A stretch of DNA of 64,000 bases from Adiantum capillus-veneris (GCA_014529385.2 CM043963.1:99747412-99811411); one strand, 5' to 3'. Shown: positions 22,148 through 34,330, counted from the first letter of the stretch. Translations and numbers: made by a program. The notes: generated from the letters alone by a model not told the origin.

Positions 22148-25140
22148 GTGTTGTTCCCGCTCCGTTTCTCCTATTTTCGGGCAGTTTTCACATCAGGTGC
22201 AACATTTACCATGGCTGACAACAACAACAGAGATGTGTTCAAGATGTTTGCTGCTGAGGACAAGTTGGATGGGGACAATTACCCTATGTGGGCTTATATG
22301 ATGCAACACGTTCTTGTGTCAAAGGACGTCTGGAATATTATGCAGGGCATTGATGTACGTCCTGGTTCTGAGGATGCAGACGATGTTGAGGATGTTGCAG
22401 GTCTTGCTGCAAGGATTGCTGCTATTAGAGTTGTTTTGCCTATGGCAGAAAAAGCTCGTTGGGGTGTTAAGGATGCGCAGGCTCATGCATTGATTGCGTT
22501 GTCTCTGAAGCGCACCATTGTTCCCACATCCGTTCAGCAAAATCTGCAAAACAGGCTTGGGATATTTTGGTTGGTCTTTATGCAAGTCGCAATGAGGCTA
22601 AAATTGCTTTGCTGCATAAAGAGTTGAAGATTATGCATGAGGAAGATGATATGGAAACTTTCCTTGCTAGCGTCAAGGATATCAATGAGCAACTCATTTC
22701 TGCAGGTGAAGTCATTTTAGATAGTTCCCTAGTGCAAACTGTTCTTGATGTCTTACCAGATTCCTACCAGACTTTGCTAGTACTTGGAGTCATCTGAATT
22801 TTGCCAGTTTGCTACGTTTGCAAAAATATGATATGATTGCTTCTTTGCCGCCTCTTGAAGCACTTGTCAAGCATGTTTGTGAAGGCTGTATTTTGGGTAA
22901 GATGAAGCATTCTAAGTTTCCAAGGGATGGTTCAGTTCGGGCCACATGCAGGTTGCAGCTTGTGCATAGTGATGTTTGTGGGCCCATGCAAACTCCGTCC
23001 TTGGGCAATTACCTGTACTTCGTGACTTTCATTGATGATTACTCCAGGCATGCATGGGTATTTCCGCTTAAAGCGAAGTCCGAAGTTTTTATGTGCTTCA
23101 AACAATTTCTGGCTATGGCTGAAAATGTCTCGAAATGTACTATGGGCACCCTTTGTTCCGATCGAAGGGGGGAGTATATGTCTCATAAATTTAATGCATT
23201 TCTGGCTAGTCGTGGGATAAAACACCAATGTACAGTGCCTTATACACCTCAACAAAATGGTGTTGCTGAGAGGAAAAACAGGTCACTGACGGAAATGGCA
23301 CGATGTACGGTCAAAAGTCAAGCTTTGCCGCATTCTTTTTGGCTTGGGGCCATCATGTGTGCCACTTATGTACTTAACAGGTGTCCTACGAAAGCTTTGC
23401 AGTCTATTACTCCATATGAAGCATGGCATGATAGAAAGCCTTCTATTGAGCACATGCGTGTTTTTGGCTGTTTGGCATATGCTTTGGTGCCACAAGTGTA
23501 GCGTAGAAAATTGGATGATAAGGCTGTCAAATGTATTTTTGTTGGTTATAGTGCTGAAAGCAAAGGTTACAGGTTGTATCATCCGCAAACAAAACGTATT
23601 TTGGTTTCTTGGGATGTAGTGTTTGTGGAAGATTCTGTTCAGACCTTGCTGTCATGTACTAGAGACAGTAATGTAAGCTCACAGGACATTTATGACACTT
23701 TGTTGCCTCTTTTCAGTGGTGGAAATACGAATGTAAGTTCCAATGAGGCAAATGTACAACCTATGGGGGTTTCTGAAAATGTTTTAGATCAGCCTGTTAC
23801 TGATGCAGATGTACATGATGTACTTGATGAGGAAAGGGCTGAAAATGAGCAGGCTAGAGGTACGCCAAAATGGCTAGTGCACACTTTGCGTGATAGTAAA
23901 TTGGATGCACCTTTGTCTAGTCGTACTCGTTCAGGCTCTCGCCATGCATCTTATGCATTAGATTGTTATGCTTTGGCTGTGTCTAGCTTACATGATGTTG
24001 AGGAGCCATTGACTTTTGATGAAGCACAGAATTCAGAAAATTGGATGGCTGCCATGCAATCAGAATATGATGCACTCATAGAAAATGACACATGGACTTT
24101 ATGTGATTTTCCTCTTGGCAAAAAGGCCATTGGTACGAAGTGGGTTTACAAGTTGAAACGCAAGCCGGATGGTGAGATCGATTGCCATAAGGCTCGACTT
24201 GTTGCAAAGGGTTATGCACAACAAAAAGGCATAGACTATGAAGAGACTTTTGCTCCCACTTGTCGTATGACTACTGTGCGTTTTCTATGTGCATTGGCAG
24301 CTCATTTTGGTTGGGATGTACATCAATCAGACATTGTTACTGCTTTCTTGAATGGTGACATATTTGAGGAAGTTTATGTAACGCAGCCTCGCGGTTTTGT
24401 CATAAAAGGACAAGAGGACAAAGTGTGCAGATGTAAGAAGGATTTGTATGGGTTGAAGCAATCTCCTCGTGCTTGATATGAGAAAGCTGACACTCATTTG
24501 GTCAAACAAGGCTTTCGTAAACAGTCGAACAGAAAGCACATTGTATGTAAAGCGTGAGGGTGATGTACTTCTCATTGTGGTTCTTTATGTCGATGATTTG
24601 CTAATCACTGGACCAAATGAGAGACATATTGTTGAATTTAAGGGTGACTTGAATGCTACTTTCAAGATGAAAGATTTCTGCTTTTTCGGACTCAGATTGG
24701 GCTAGTTGTTTTGACACGCAAGTGTCCACAAGTGGTTTTTGTTTCATGCTTGGCAGTTCATGTATATCATGGTTGAGCAAGAAACAATCTACTGTGGCCA
24801 CTTTGAGTTGTGAGGCTGAGTATAGGGCAGTCTTCACAGCTACGGTTGAGTGTGTATGGCTCAGACACCTTATGGCTGATTTAGGTGTTGGACAGGACAC
24901 TGGCAACACTATCTACACTGACAGTCAGAGCGCATTGGCAGTTGTGAGGAACCTAGTTTTTCATGCTCACAAAGCACATTGAGGTGCATTACCACTATGT
25001 CAGGGAGAGGCTCTCAGCAGGAGAGATCAGCTTGGCTTATGTGCCAACACAGGACAACCTTGAGATCTTTTCACAAAGGCATTGTCTCGTGAGAAGCTTG
25101 AAGCTTTCCGCAAAGATTTGGGCTTACTCCCCTTTGTGAA
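22148..25140 (+). pseudogene. copia B gag-pol region
   Basis: Gag starts near 22211 (MADNNNRDVFKMF, 'LDGDNYPMWAYMMQHVL'). Integrase spans about 22870-23500 with 'CEGCILGKMKHSKFPR', 'VTFIDDYSRHAWVFPLKAK', 'YTPQQNGVAERKNRSLTEM'. The C-terminal 'KCIFVGYSAESKGYRLYHP' lies near 23525-23580. RT covers about 24000-24690 ('GTKWVYKLKRKPDGEIDCHK', 'YGLKQSPRA', 'YVDDLLITG'). RNase H has 'WLSKKQSTVATLSCEAEYRA' near 24770-24830. A different family from copia A by sequence. Fossil. Confidence 0.85.
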
Positions 25141-25219
25141 CTGATCATGTCCTCAGGGCATGGCACTTCCTTTTACTCATGTGCCAGCTCTTGTTCACCG
25201 CATCACTTCAGGGGGGATT

Positions 25220-25448
25220 TATTACCATATACATGTGGTAGTGATGTGTGTGAACACACTAGGACCGCCGAGGCATTTTTTCCCTCTTTAGGAGATTTTT
25301 TTCTCCCCGAGCATTGTATATACGCCCATCACTCTAGGGGTATCTATCTTTCCATTGCACACTAAGTAATACACTCTCTATTGTGTGCCTTGAGCTTCCT
25401 TCGTCTTCTCCAAGCTGTGTACGTTTCGCTGCAACCCTAATTCCAATA
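25220..25448 (+). repeat. copia B 3' LTR
   Basis: Matches 21637-21865 over its full length. It is preceded by a purine tract 'caggggggatt' (25209-25219). Confidence 0.92.
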
Positions 25449-25452
25449 GGAA

Positions 25453-26010
25453 TATGAAAAACACATCGGATTTATTCTTCATTACATAAACCCATGTTTT
25501 CCTAGTCGCATCGTCTATGAATGTTACATAGTACAATTAGCCACCAAGTGATGGTGTACTTGCAGGACCCGAAGCGTCAGAATGAACCAACTCAATTTTT
25601 TTATTTTTTCTTTAATTTCCAGATTTTTGAGATTTTTACCCTCTTTTGTGTACCATAAACACAATCTTCACAGAACTCTAAGTCCACTTCTTTCAAACCT
25701 GGTAGAAGCTTCTTTGTTTGAAGGATTTGCATTTCCTTGGCAGTCATATGCCCAAGCCGATAGTGCCACACCCCACTGTCGACTTCCATAGCTATTGCAC
25801 AAGTTGAAGATTGCGTGCTAACAATACACAAGTAAAGTGTACCGACCTTTTCTACCTTGGAAACCAACAAAGATCCCTTTGAGATCTTCCACCATTTGCT
25901 TCCGAATGCAATGTTGTGACCTTCATCATCCAATTGTCCTGTAGAGATCAAATTTTTGCGAAGAGAAGGAACATGCCTAACATCTTTAAGCTTCCATTCA
26001 TTTCTGTTAG
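25453..26010 (-). pseudogene. copia A protease end, GAG-pre-integrase and integrase N-terminal part
   Basis: The minus strand reads 'WKLKDVRHVPSLRKNLISTG' (near 25990-25930), then 'GVWHYRLGHMTAKEMQIL' and 'DLEFCEDCVYGTQKRV' (near 25775-25650), the zinc-binding pre-integrase. The start of the integrase core follows ('YYVTFIDDATRKTWVYVMK'). Split from the rest of the same gene by copia B on the left and gypsy 1 on the right. Confidence 0.85.
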
Positions 26011-26261
26011 TGTGCGCTCCTTGCCGCACTGTCGAAGCAAGGGACTTGCCAATACACCGTATGCGAGCCACAAACGGCTCCAAGCACACAACAAGCCTAA
26101 ACTAGCAAGCTCAAGAAAACAAAGGGTGTGTCACTCACTGCTCTACGCTCGCCTTCGTGGTGGATTCCTCGCCGCGATGAAGAAGAAGCTGCAGTCGTGC
26201 CGCGCTCAACCGCTTCGCCGCCGTCGTGCCTTCGTAATGCTCGATCGCACACACACTCTCC

Positions 26262-26293
<32 letters not shown>

Positions 26294-26587
26294 AGGAGGT
26301 GAAGAAGAAGAAGATGAAGATGGAGCAAGAGCACTCTTCAATTGCACAAATGAGAGAATGAGTAAAAATTAGGTTTAGTTGGCTTTTATAGGAGCTCACC
26401 CCATTCACACTTGGGCGCCCATGCTTAACGAACTAATCCCTTGAATGTCCAAGTTAAAGTGCGCATCTCATCGGCGATCACTCTACCTTTCCCTATTGGT
26501 CCGACATGCCCGGTACCTGACTCTAAATAATACATAATACGCGTCTGTCGTAGGTGATAGGGTGTCCGTGAGCCGTGAGGGTTAACA
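26011..26587 (-). repeat. gypsy 1 3' LTR
   Basis: Bounded by 'tgtgcgctcc' and 'gagggttaaca'. Contains a (CT)n(CA)n run near 26262-26294. The purine tract (minus strand AGGAAGGGGGGCA) is at 26588-26600. Confidence 0.93.
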
Positions 26588-26600
26588 TGCCCCCCTTCCT

Positions 26601-28219
26601 GATGTAGATTCTGTCCTTGGAAGCTATTGAGTTGAAGCTGGTTCGTCGAGGTGGAAGAGCATTTGAGATGAATGTCCTTAGCCTTCATTAGTCAGTGCAA
26701 AATCAAACAACATTGCATAGTAATTGCATTCTCTTAAAAAGCATATGCAGTTTTAGGTAGACAAATTGATTGGTAAAAGAATTTCAAACAATTTGTTAGC
26801 AATGAACATTAAATTGCAATGTAATCAAATACATAAACAGATGTAAAGGTAAAAAATTAGACAAGTCTGGGGTCGCTAATTTGACGGTCGAAAGGCACCA
26901 AAGATCGACTATTAATACCATGGGTAAGCTTCTTAATTTTCAGTGGTCAATTAAGTTGTTTAATCGCGAGAGCCAAGTATTCATGTTCGAGGGCTGACTA
27001 GAGGCTATATCTAGAAAACCTTGTAGTTAAGCTACCATAAAAGGAATTTCTCATGAAATCATTGCCTGACTGATTACTTTTTCTTTGACCCCCCAAAGTC
27101 TTTTCACATTGATTCAATTATGATGTGTGTGCTTATTTTGTATGCCTTGGGTTTTTTGCTTTTCAAGGAAAAGCGCCCACATTGGGAACCTCTAGGGCTC
27201 TAGTACCATAGGCAATACATGTGAGTGAAGTACCAAATCAAGCTGAGATTTCTCTTCCAGCTTAAAATTTTACATTGTGGCACTTTGATTTTTTTTGCTT
27301 GTTCATTTTCAGCATTTAAATTTTGTAACTTTGGGGGGTCATATAACACTGTTACCCTCCCCAGGCTCATCACATTAGTAAACTCCCTTTATAATACTTA
27401 AACTAAAGGTCAATAGGGTTAAGCCCACTAGAAAGCCCTAGTACATTTCATACAATGCTGCCTAAATTGGATTAAGAACCTAAGTAACCATTGCTTATTA
27501 GGAAGGCATTCCCCATGGTATTAAGAGAAGATTTCTAATACCTAGCTTGGGCAAACTAGCTTAGTCGGACTGCTTGATTTTTACACCTAGACAAGTGATT
27601 ATGACAAAACATTACATTGAATTAAATGTTTGATACTAAGCCAATGCGCTGAATATTATGCTACCAATCACAATCAAAGCAGACAAACATGGATGCAAAA
27701 AAGATAAGGGCAATGCTAATGGACAAGAAACACCTGTTTGTGTCGATGGTCGCGCTTGATTTGAAGTGTGAACGAGAGAAAGGTTCCATGAAGGATCAAA
27801 TCCTATCAATAGCAACACGCTCCTGTACACACTATGAAACACAAACAATACCTCTAGGAGGCACATCAATGGGAAAAGAGAACTTTGCTAATCACTCAAC
27901 TCTAAAACAGAAACACTCCTATCGTACTAATCTTACCTACCCTCCATCACTCAAGTGATGAGGATCAAAGGTGTTTTATGGCATAGGTTTCTGTTTCACT
28001 GTACCAGATGTGACATGTGTAGGTCTGAGTCAATGTTTTGACTTTAATGTGCATACTCGTTTGCTAATTGCTCTTGCTCTTTATTTTTATTTTTTTGTGA
28101 GTATAAAGCTTTATATGTACATTCCCTAAGATTGGTGATTGAGAGGTCAGGGAGAAAGGTTGAGAGGGAAGCAAATGAATAATGGATGTCCACAAACACT
28201 CCCCCCTTCCTTGGGTAGA
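26601..28219 (-). other. Non-coding 3' region of gypsy 1
   Basis: About 1.6 kb with no recognisable domain in any frame. This is where pol would lie in an autonomous gypsy. A few frames of 60-90 codons have no similarity that I can see. Confidence 0.6.
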
Positions 28220-29340
28220 TCATACCGTTTGAAATGAGCTTGTCACCCTTTGAAACCAATTGTTCCAGTTGGTAATAGGTGAGGATTTTTGCCAGTAGTT
28301 TTCTATTGCCCTAGGTGCCTCGTCAAGTTGCAAGGGTGGTAAGGTACTCTCCCAGGATCGAACTTGAAGTGGTTCATCAGGTGATTCTTGAACACTGGGA
28401 GGTGTGGATTCTTTTGTAGCTTCATGGAGGTCCACTACTATAGATGGAGGCTGTGTAGAAGCTTTTACCTCTATGGATGTATTACATGAGGAGCTAGAAG
28501 CTTCATGGGACTCCCCCCTTCCTGAGCTAGGTGGAACAAATCGTTCTTTCTTTGGTACCCAAACTAGCTCGGGAGCGGGTGTGTAGCATTCTGTGATTTT
28601 TTTCTTTCCACGATCATTGATTCGTTTTGGAGCTACGGGGTTGGGCTCACTTGGGTTAGGTGTTAGGTAAGAGCACAATCTACGTTTTGGCACCCAGATT
28701 TGATCATTTCCTTGATAGTAGCCTTGGGCTTCCAATAGTCGTTTAGGGATCCATCGCAACATTTTCTTACTTTTCTTGGAGCGAGTGGTACGTTTATTAC
28801 AAGGCTTCTGTTTTTTAGCACTAGCTATGGTCACTAAAGAAGCTTTAGGGACCCACTTGTATGTTTTCTTCGTTACATTAGGATGAGTCTTGTCGGAAGC
28901 GATATGTATTGCTTGTAGCATATTTAAGGGTATAGGCATTTCATCCCCCTCAGGTGTTACCCAGGTCGTCCCCCTATTTCCCCAAGTGTCTATGGTTGAT
29001 GCTAGGTGGACCCAATCCACATTGTCTGATTCCGTCATCCCAGGTAGGATATCCATATAAGGAGAATCTTGGCCAATGTCTGTATCCTTCTTACAAGTGT
29101 AACAATATTGTAGTGGGGCTGAGTGAACTGTGGTGTCAGAGCGATGATCAATAATGGTTTTACTCCCTAAGGGGTGTACCTTACCAGTCACCAAATCCAC
29201 TCTAAGGACAGAGTCTTGGAATTGCAAATAGACATGATTTTTAGACCAATCATGAACCATTTGTGCCTCCCTCATGAATGGTCGTCCTAAAATCATTTCA
29301 TATGACATAAGGTGTTTAGAGAAATCCATTACAATGAACG
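28220..29340 (-). CDS. gypsy 1: protease C-terminal part and tail with repeated W(V/I)PK motif
   Basis: Starts with the last part of a retropepsin fold ('YEMILGRPFM'). The rest is a basic, Ser/Pro-rich tail of about 330 residues matching no pol domain. Four W(V/I)PK motifs stand out: 'YKWVPKASLV' (about 28855), 'LRWIPKRLLEAQGYY' (about 28750), 'QIWVPKRRL' (about 28690) and 'LVWVPKKERFV' (about 28560). The spacing is 20-43 residues. The regular Trp-Pro-Lys pattern suggests a repeated short peptide with a binding role; function unknown. The region closes about 1.6 kb before the 3' LTR. Confidence 0.6.
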
Positions 29341-29344
29341 TATG

Positions 29345-32300
29345 TCATACCTTGTGTCCTAGAACTTTGATCTTAAGATCCTTGAGCATCCCCATAGGTT
29401 TGGCTATGGTACCATTTGCCATCTTTACCACAATGTTAGTAACACTGAGGCGGGGTTTTCCCATGGATTCCCAACAATCTTTTGTAACGATGCTAACTCC
29501 CGCACCACCATCAAGAATTCCCTTTATAGTTAATCCCTTGGTAGTGATGGGTAGGGTCGCATTAGACTCGTCGCCTTCAAAATACTGCCCTAATTCGTTA
29601 ATGGGTACCTCGATCACAGACTCGTGTCCATCTAAGTCAAGTGATTGCACATGATTTTTCTCATCAATCATAATCGAGTCAGGCCTATTTGGTTGCGCAA
29701 ACTGCGATAATCCCGTTCGTAGCTCTCCGTTAAGGAATGCTCGAAGTGCAAGGAATAACTCAGGATCTCCATACAGCTTTGCTATGATCGTGGTTCGGAC
29801 CTCAGAAGACATGAAGTCCACTAGTTTGGCAACATTCATTGGCGTTTTGCAGGGTGTAGGTCCTTGACTAGGAACTGGTGAGGATGGAATCTCATATTCC
29901 TCAATGGGATCAGGTATTCCTTTGTTAAACATCCTTTCCAACAAGAAGGGTGTATGCTCACTTTCTGATGTCCCGTCCTCACTCCCTTCTTGGATGATAC
30001 TAGATATGGCTAACGGTCTATGGTTCATGTGGGGTGGATGAACTTGCATGGGAAACACTGTGTCATGAATTTTGACATGCATGGGTTCTGGTTCTAGTTT
30101 CCTTTGAGTCTCCTCCACTAAACCTCTTAGATGTTTCACTTGCTCAATCTCGTCTACTGGGTTTGGGTACGTCCCAATCTTCTTTTTACGATTCTTCCCT
30201 TTTTGCCCCTGCGGTTTATCTTGGGGGTCTTGGATTGGATTTGGAAACACTTGTGGTGTTTTGAGAGGCTCTTTATGGTTTTCTCTCATTCGGTTTTCAT
30301 TTGGTTCCATGTTACGGTTTTCTTTGTCGGTCTTTCCCTTTGTGGTATTGGTTCTAGTCTCCATTGTCTCGACTGAATCTGAATCATCCTCGAGGTCATT
30401 CATATACACGGGGTCATCTCCTGTTCCTATGTTTGTTTTGGAACTTGGCTTCGAATTTTCCGTATTCTGCGACTTCTTCCTTCGTGTCTTCTTTTTCTTT
30501 GCTTGGATAACTGACGCGGTATCTCTCTCTTCGAGGATATGTCCTGGCCCTTGAAGCATGGACCGTGTAATCGCATAAGCGGGTGCGACGGGTGGTATTG
30601 GCGATGTCACACTAGTAATTTCGACCAAATTCAGGGGTGTGATTTTAGGCGCATTTGGGTTATAGGGGCATTGGGCAATCAAGTGATCTATGCCACAACG
30701 ATTACATGTGAGTATTGGCATTGCAGACGTGCTCCCTTGATTCATTTGCATCTGTGCAGCATTCTTTTGCAGCCTAATAGGGCACTCCGCTGCCCGATGT
30801 GGTCCACCACACTCGTAGCATTGAAGAGGTGGCCTCCTAGCCGGGGTGTTGATATTTTGACCTCTGGATGCGAGAGCAGCAGCTTGATAAACCGGCTTTA
30901 CTTGCCCCCAACAATCTTTCATGTAGTATATAGGACACTCTTCCAATGTATCAAGTCCGTAGGAAATACTAGTGTCTATTTCCTCCTCACAGCCATCTAG
31001 ATAAGCATTTGATGGCTCGCAACCCACTTGGTTCATAGGGGCGACTCTTGGATGCGGGGGCTGCGGTCCTAGCACAGGAGGTGGTAGCGGTGTAGCTTGT
31101 ACAACATTTTGAGATCTAGGGACCATGTGTTGCGGTAGTTGCTCAACAGGTGGAGCAGGCATCAATACAGGAGCTCGAGGTGCATCCGTCCAGGCTACAG
31201 GTGGTCTATTTGCCATCATACGTTTGATCATTAAACAATCCTTAGCTTGGTGACCATACCTACCACATGCGTTGCAAGTTCCATTAAATTTTACTCTAAA
31301 CGTAGGGCACTCACTAGTGCTATGTGGACCTAAGCAAATGGAACACCATTGTTGCTCCCTTCTTGGATACATGTGACTATTTTGAGGGGGTCGATTATCC
31401 TTAACAGAAGCTTGGATTGCCTTGGTGAGGTCTGTCAAGAATGTCTCAAATACCTTTGGCTCATTGGCAATGGGCTTTGCAGTCATGGGTTCATACTCAA
31501 TGGCTTGTGAGCTAGTGGATCTCGTGTCAGTAGACACCCTCATGCCTGCTATCATCAAGTTGTCCTCTAATTGGATTGCATTGGCAGTGACATCTTCCCA
31601 GGTTGTGATACCTCTAATCACTAGTCCATTATAGATTCCTTCATTCCTCAACCCTCTAATGAATCGATCAAGCAGTTGGTTATTGTTGAAGCGCTCATTT
31701 ACAGGGCAGCGAGAGTTTAAGTGCTTTAGACGACTAATGAAGTCCCTTACTGACTCTCCTTCCTTACGTTCGGCCTTCTGTAGCTGAGATGCTACACCAC
31801 AAAGCACACCTTCTCGTATGTACTCCTTTAGAAACAACCTTCGAAGGGTAGGGTAGATTGTTATCTCGTCCACCCTTAGGGTTCTATACCAATCTCCAGC
31901 CTTCCCACTTAATGTCAAGCTTAAGGCATTGCACTTATGTAGTTCGTTGCGTTCCCCTAAGGAATCACATACTTGTTCAAACACTTCAATGTGTTTCCTA
32001 GCATATTCGTCCCCATTGAATTTTTGCGTGAGTTTGGCAATTTGTACTGCCTTACTTCTAGGCTCTCTATCAGATGCATGACGCATATTTTCCGCGATAG
32101 ATCGACCTATGGTTTGAGCAAACGCTGCCAAGTCACCTATGTGAGGAGGCAGGGCCAGTGGAGGTACTCTTGGAATCATATGTGGGAGAGGAACGGGTAC
32201 CGGTCTTGGCATATGTGTGGATGATGCAGGATATGGAACATAACAGGACATAGGTCCACTCGGATAAGGGCTAGGGAGCGGCACTCGAGGAGCATAAGCA

Positions 32301-33400
32301 AGTGGTACAATTGGAGGTGTGGGGGCCATGTGTGCATAAGGGGCTAGAGGCACATACGGTCGAGGCCCCATATTAGGGACTACGACACTAGGTAGTGGCA
32401 CTGCGCTAACCATAGATGTCATCGGTACATTCTCTGTCAGGCTTATCCCTGGAGTGAGCACTGTGTTTTCCTTGATAGAGGGTTGAGCCAAGTTAGGGAA
32501 GCTAAAGTTGTCGCTCGGAGGCTCAGATTGCATAGAGACCCCATGTGAAATGACGTAAGATGGGTCCATGGGGCTCATTAGAGGAGTCTCCATTTGTGAT
32601 AGAGTAGGCTGTTGAGCCTTGCTCGTATCCAGAAATGTCATGGGGCCAGTTGAGAGTATATTTACCCCTCGATTTTGCCTTTCTGATTGAATAATGCCAT
32701 GGATAACATTACAGATCATTTTCTGTTGATCTTCGATGCTCGTGGCACTAGAGGTGGATTGTACAATCTCTATCCATCCTACATGGTAGGCGTGGCCAGA
32801 GTGTAGATCCGTCAACACCTCAGTGTGGAGGTCGTATGTCCAATGATCATTAATGAACAATCCTTCTAGAGTCGACGTGTTAACGGTTTCTTGTGAGGTA
32901 GAAGCAATGTTGCTCCCCGTGGTTTTACTTGTCACCAACGGTACTCTAGAGGGAACTTCTGAAGGAGGCAGCTCAACAGGGCCTTCTTGGTAAGAAGTTG
33001 GTAGGATATCCACATGGACACTCTTTGGGGGTGTGGGATCCACGTGCGATGTGAAAGGAGATTCCACTTCCCCACCCCCTTCTTGTGCTTCATTTGCATC
33101 AGGTTCCGAGCGAGTAGCTCTACCTAATGTTTCCATGAAACGGCTAAACATACTAGTACTAGGCTGTGGAGCTTCGGGAGGTGCATGGCCTTCTCTCTCA
33201 GTGTTTTGGGTAGGGTATGCTTCCATGATTTCTGAGTCGGAGGAGGAATCACTAGCGGCTATTTGAGGGTCTTGGGTGGTGCTACCTTGTGTCCCCGCTG
33301 AGGGTCTAGAGCTTATCGTGGATGGGTAATGGGTGTCCGTATGAACAGAGGCACTACCAATGTGATCGTGCTCTAACACTCGTCCAGAGCGTAAGTGCAT
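29345..33400 (-). CDS. gypsy 1 gag-protease protein (about 1350 residues)
   Basis: One continuous frame of 1351 codons from ATG 33400. Residues 1-420 are a low-complexity Ser/Pro-rich N-terminus. A Retrotrans_gag core lies near 440-610 ('YPTLRRLFLKEYIREG', 'SRLKHLNSRCPVNERF'). Cys-rich knuckles occur near 685-725 (CSICLGPHSTSECP and CNACGRYGHQAKDC), 860 (CYECGGPHRAAECP) and 898 (CNRCGIDHLIAQCP): four knuckles where one or two are usual. A charged linker (KKKKTRRKKSQNTE) leads to a retropepsin start ILDGGAGVSIV near 1293, with DGG in place of D(S/T)G, a variant also seen in gypsy 2 and 3 here. Gag would package the RNA; the size is more than twice a normal gypsy gag. Confidence 0.8.
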   Translation of the reverse strand: MHLRSGRVLEHDHIGSASVHTDTHYPSTISSRPSAGTQGSTTQDPQIAASDSSSDSEIMEAYPTQNTEREGHAPPEAPQPSTSMFSRFMETLGRATRSEPDANEAQEGGGEVESPFTSHVDPTPPKSVHVDILPTSYQEGPVELPPSEVPSRVPLVTSKTTGSNIASTSQETVNTSTLEGLFINDHWTYDLHTEVLTDLHSGHAYHVGWIEIVQSTSSATSIEDQQKMICNVIHGIIQSERQNRGVNILSTGPMTFLDTSKAQQPTLSQMETPLMSPMDPSYVISHGVSMQSEPPSDNFSFPNLAQPSIKENTVLTPGISLTENVPMTSMVSAVPLPSVVVPNMGPRPYVPLAPYAHMAPTPPIVPLAYAPRVPLPSPYPSGPMSCYVPYPASSTHMPRPVPVPLPHMIPRVPPLALPPHIGDLAAFAQTIGRSIAENMRHASDREPRSKAVQIAKLTQKFNGDEYARKHIEVFEQVCDSLGERNELHKCNALSLTLSGKAGDWYRTLRVDEITIYPTLRRLFLKEYIREGVLCGVASQLQKAERKEGESVRDFISRLKHLNSRCPVNERFNNNQLLDRFIRGLRNEGIYNGLVIRGITTWEDVTANAIQLEDNLMIAGMRVSTDTRSTSSQAIEYEPMTAKPIANEPKVFETFLTDLTKAIQASVKDNRPPQNSHMYPRREQQWCSICLGPHSTSECPTFRVKFNGTCNACGRYGHQAKDCLMIKRMMANRPPVAWTDAPRAPVLMPAPPVEQLPQHMVPRSQNVVQATPLPPPVLGPQPPHPRVAPMNQVGCEPSNAYLDGCEEEIDTSISYGLDTLEECPIYYMKDCWGQVKPVYQAAALASRGQNINTPARRPPLQCYECGGPHRAAECPIRLQKNAAQMQMNQGSTSAMPILTCNRCGIDHLIAQCPYNPNAPKITPLNLVEITSVTSPIPPVAPAYAITRSMLQGPGHILEERDTASVIQAKKKKTRRKKSQNTENSKPSSKTNIGTGDDPVYMNDLEDDSDSVETMETRTNTTKGKTDKENRNMEPNENRMRENHKEPLKTPQVFPNPIQDPQDKPQGQKGKNRKKKIGTYPNPVDEIEQVKHLRGLVEETQRKLEPEPMHVKIHDTVFPMQVHPPHMNHRPLAISSIIQEGSEDGTSESEHTPFLLERMFNKGIPDPIEEYEIPSSPVPSQGPTPCKTPMNVAKLVDFMSSEVRTTIIAKLYGDPELFLALRAFLNGELRTGLSQFAQPNRPDSIMIDEKNHVQSLDLDGHESVIEVPINELGQYFEGDESNATLPITTKGLTIKGILDGGAGVSIVTKDCWESMGKPRLSVTNIVVKMANGTIAKPMGMLKDLKIKVLGHKV

Positions 33401-33963
33401 GTGCTTTTGATACCCTAAGGTGTCAAAAAGCTGCTCTAGGAGGCCTTGTGACTAGTTTTTAGCGTGTTTTTAGTTTGTTTTTTTTCTAGATTTTTTAGAG
33501 CGTGTCGTGGAATGGGCCGTGTGATAGCTCGAAACGAGCGTATCGGTCAGAGGGTCGTGCCGTGCTTTACAGCCCTCCGTTTGGTCACTCTATGCCCTCG
33601 GAATCCCTAAAACTGTCAATTTCCAATAGGGAACTAGGCCCAAACTAGAAAGTCTAAGGGTGCAAGTGGGAAGAGAAAGGAGGAGAGTGGAGGACTTGTC
33701 CCACATGCTCTCATTCTCTCTTGAGGGAGTAGGGTATATATATAAGAGTGAGTCTAGTATGTATCATAAGACCGAGGATTGAGGCCTGGGCCTGGGCTTG
33801 GGCTTGATCCCGATCCCGATCTATCTTTTATACAAACCAACCCGTTCGTTTTAAGAGTCACGTTTTTTATTTTCGAAAAATTTAGCCGCCCGCTCACTCG
33901 CGTTTTTATTTTTCGATTTTTTTTTAAATAAATTTTTTTTCAAAAAAACTTTTTTTTAAATTT

Positions 33964-34230
33964 TAATGCAGAAAATACAGAAATTGAAAACGCAGAAATT
34001 AAAAATGCAGAAATGCAAAAAATTGAAAAAACGCAGAAATGCAGAAAATTGCAGAAATTGAAAACGCCGAACTTGAAAATGCAGAAATTGCAGAAAATTG
34101 AAAAAACACAAAAATGCAGAAAATTGCAGAAATTGAAAACGCCGAACTTGAAAATGCAGAAATTGCAGAAATTGAAAAAACGCAGACAATAGCAGAAATT
34201 GAAACTTGACAGCAAATGCAGAAAACGCAA
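33964..34230. repeat. Purine-rich minisatellite in the gypsy 1 leader
   Basis: Repeats of 'aaattgaaaa', 'cgcagaaattg' and 'aatgcagaa', with a higher-order duplication of about 76 bp (about 34038-34108 against 34114-34182, both containing 'gccgaacttgaaaatgc'). It lies between the primer site and gag. Frames through it are Phe/Cys-rich artefacts. Confidence 0.85.
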
Positions 34231-34330
34231 AAAACAGAAATCTCCACACACTCCTTCCCTGCCTTTCCTATGATAGAAATTGCACCACAAGGAAGCGTAA
34301 AGTGCTAACCGAGCTTAGTGTAGGGCATAT

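Larger units (their letters stand above)
21637..25448 (+). mobile_element. Ty1/copia LTR retrotransposon (copia B), nested in copia A
   Basis: A 229-bp LTR at each end and a perfect 5-bp target duplication GGAAT (21632-21636 and 25449-25453). It lies on the plus strand, opposite to its host element, and interrupts the copia A integrase. At 3.8 kb it is shorter than usual for an autonomous copia. Coding is broken in several places. The LTRs differ at about 11 of 229 sites by eye (about 5%). Confidence 0.93.

Noticed and set aside
28404-33266. Plus-strand open frames opposite gypsy 1
   Set aside because: They are shadows of the long minus-strand gag-protease frame, with no recognisable domain.
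33940-34290. Phe/Cys-rich open frames, open in three minus-strand phases
   Set aside because: They follow the purine-rich minisatellite in the gypsy 1 leader and have no domain.
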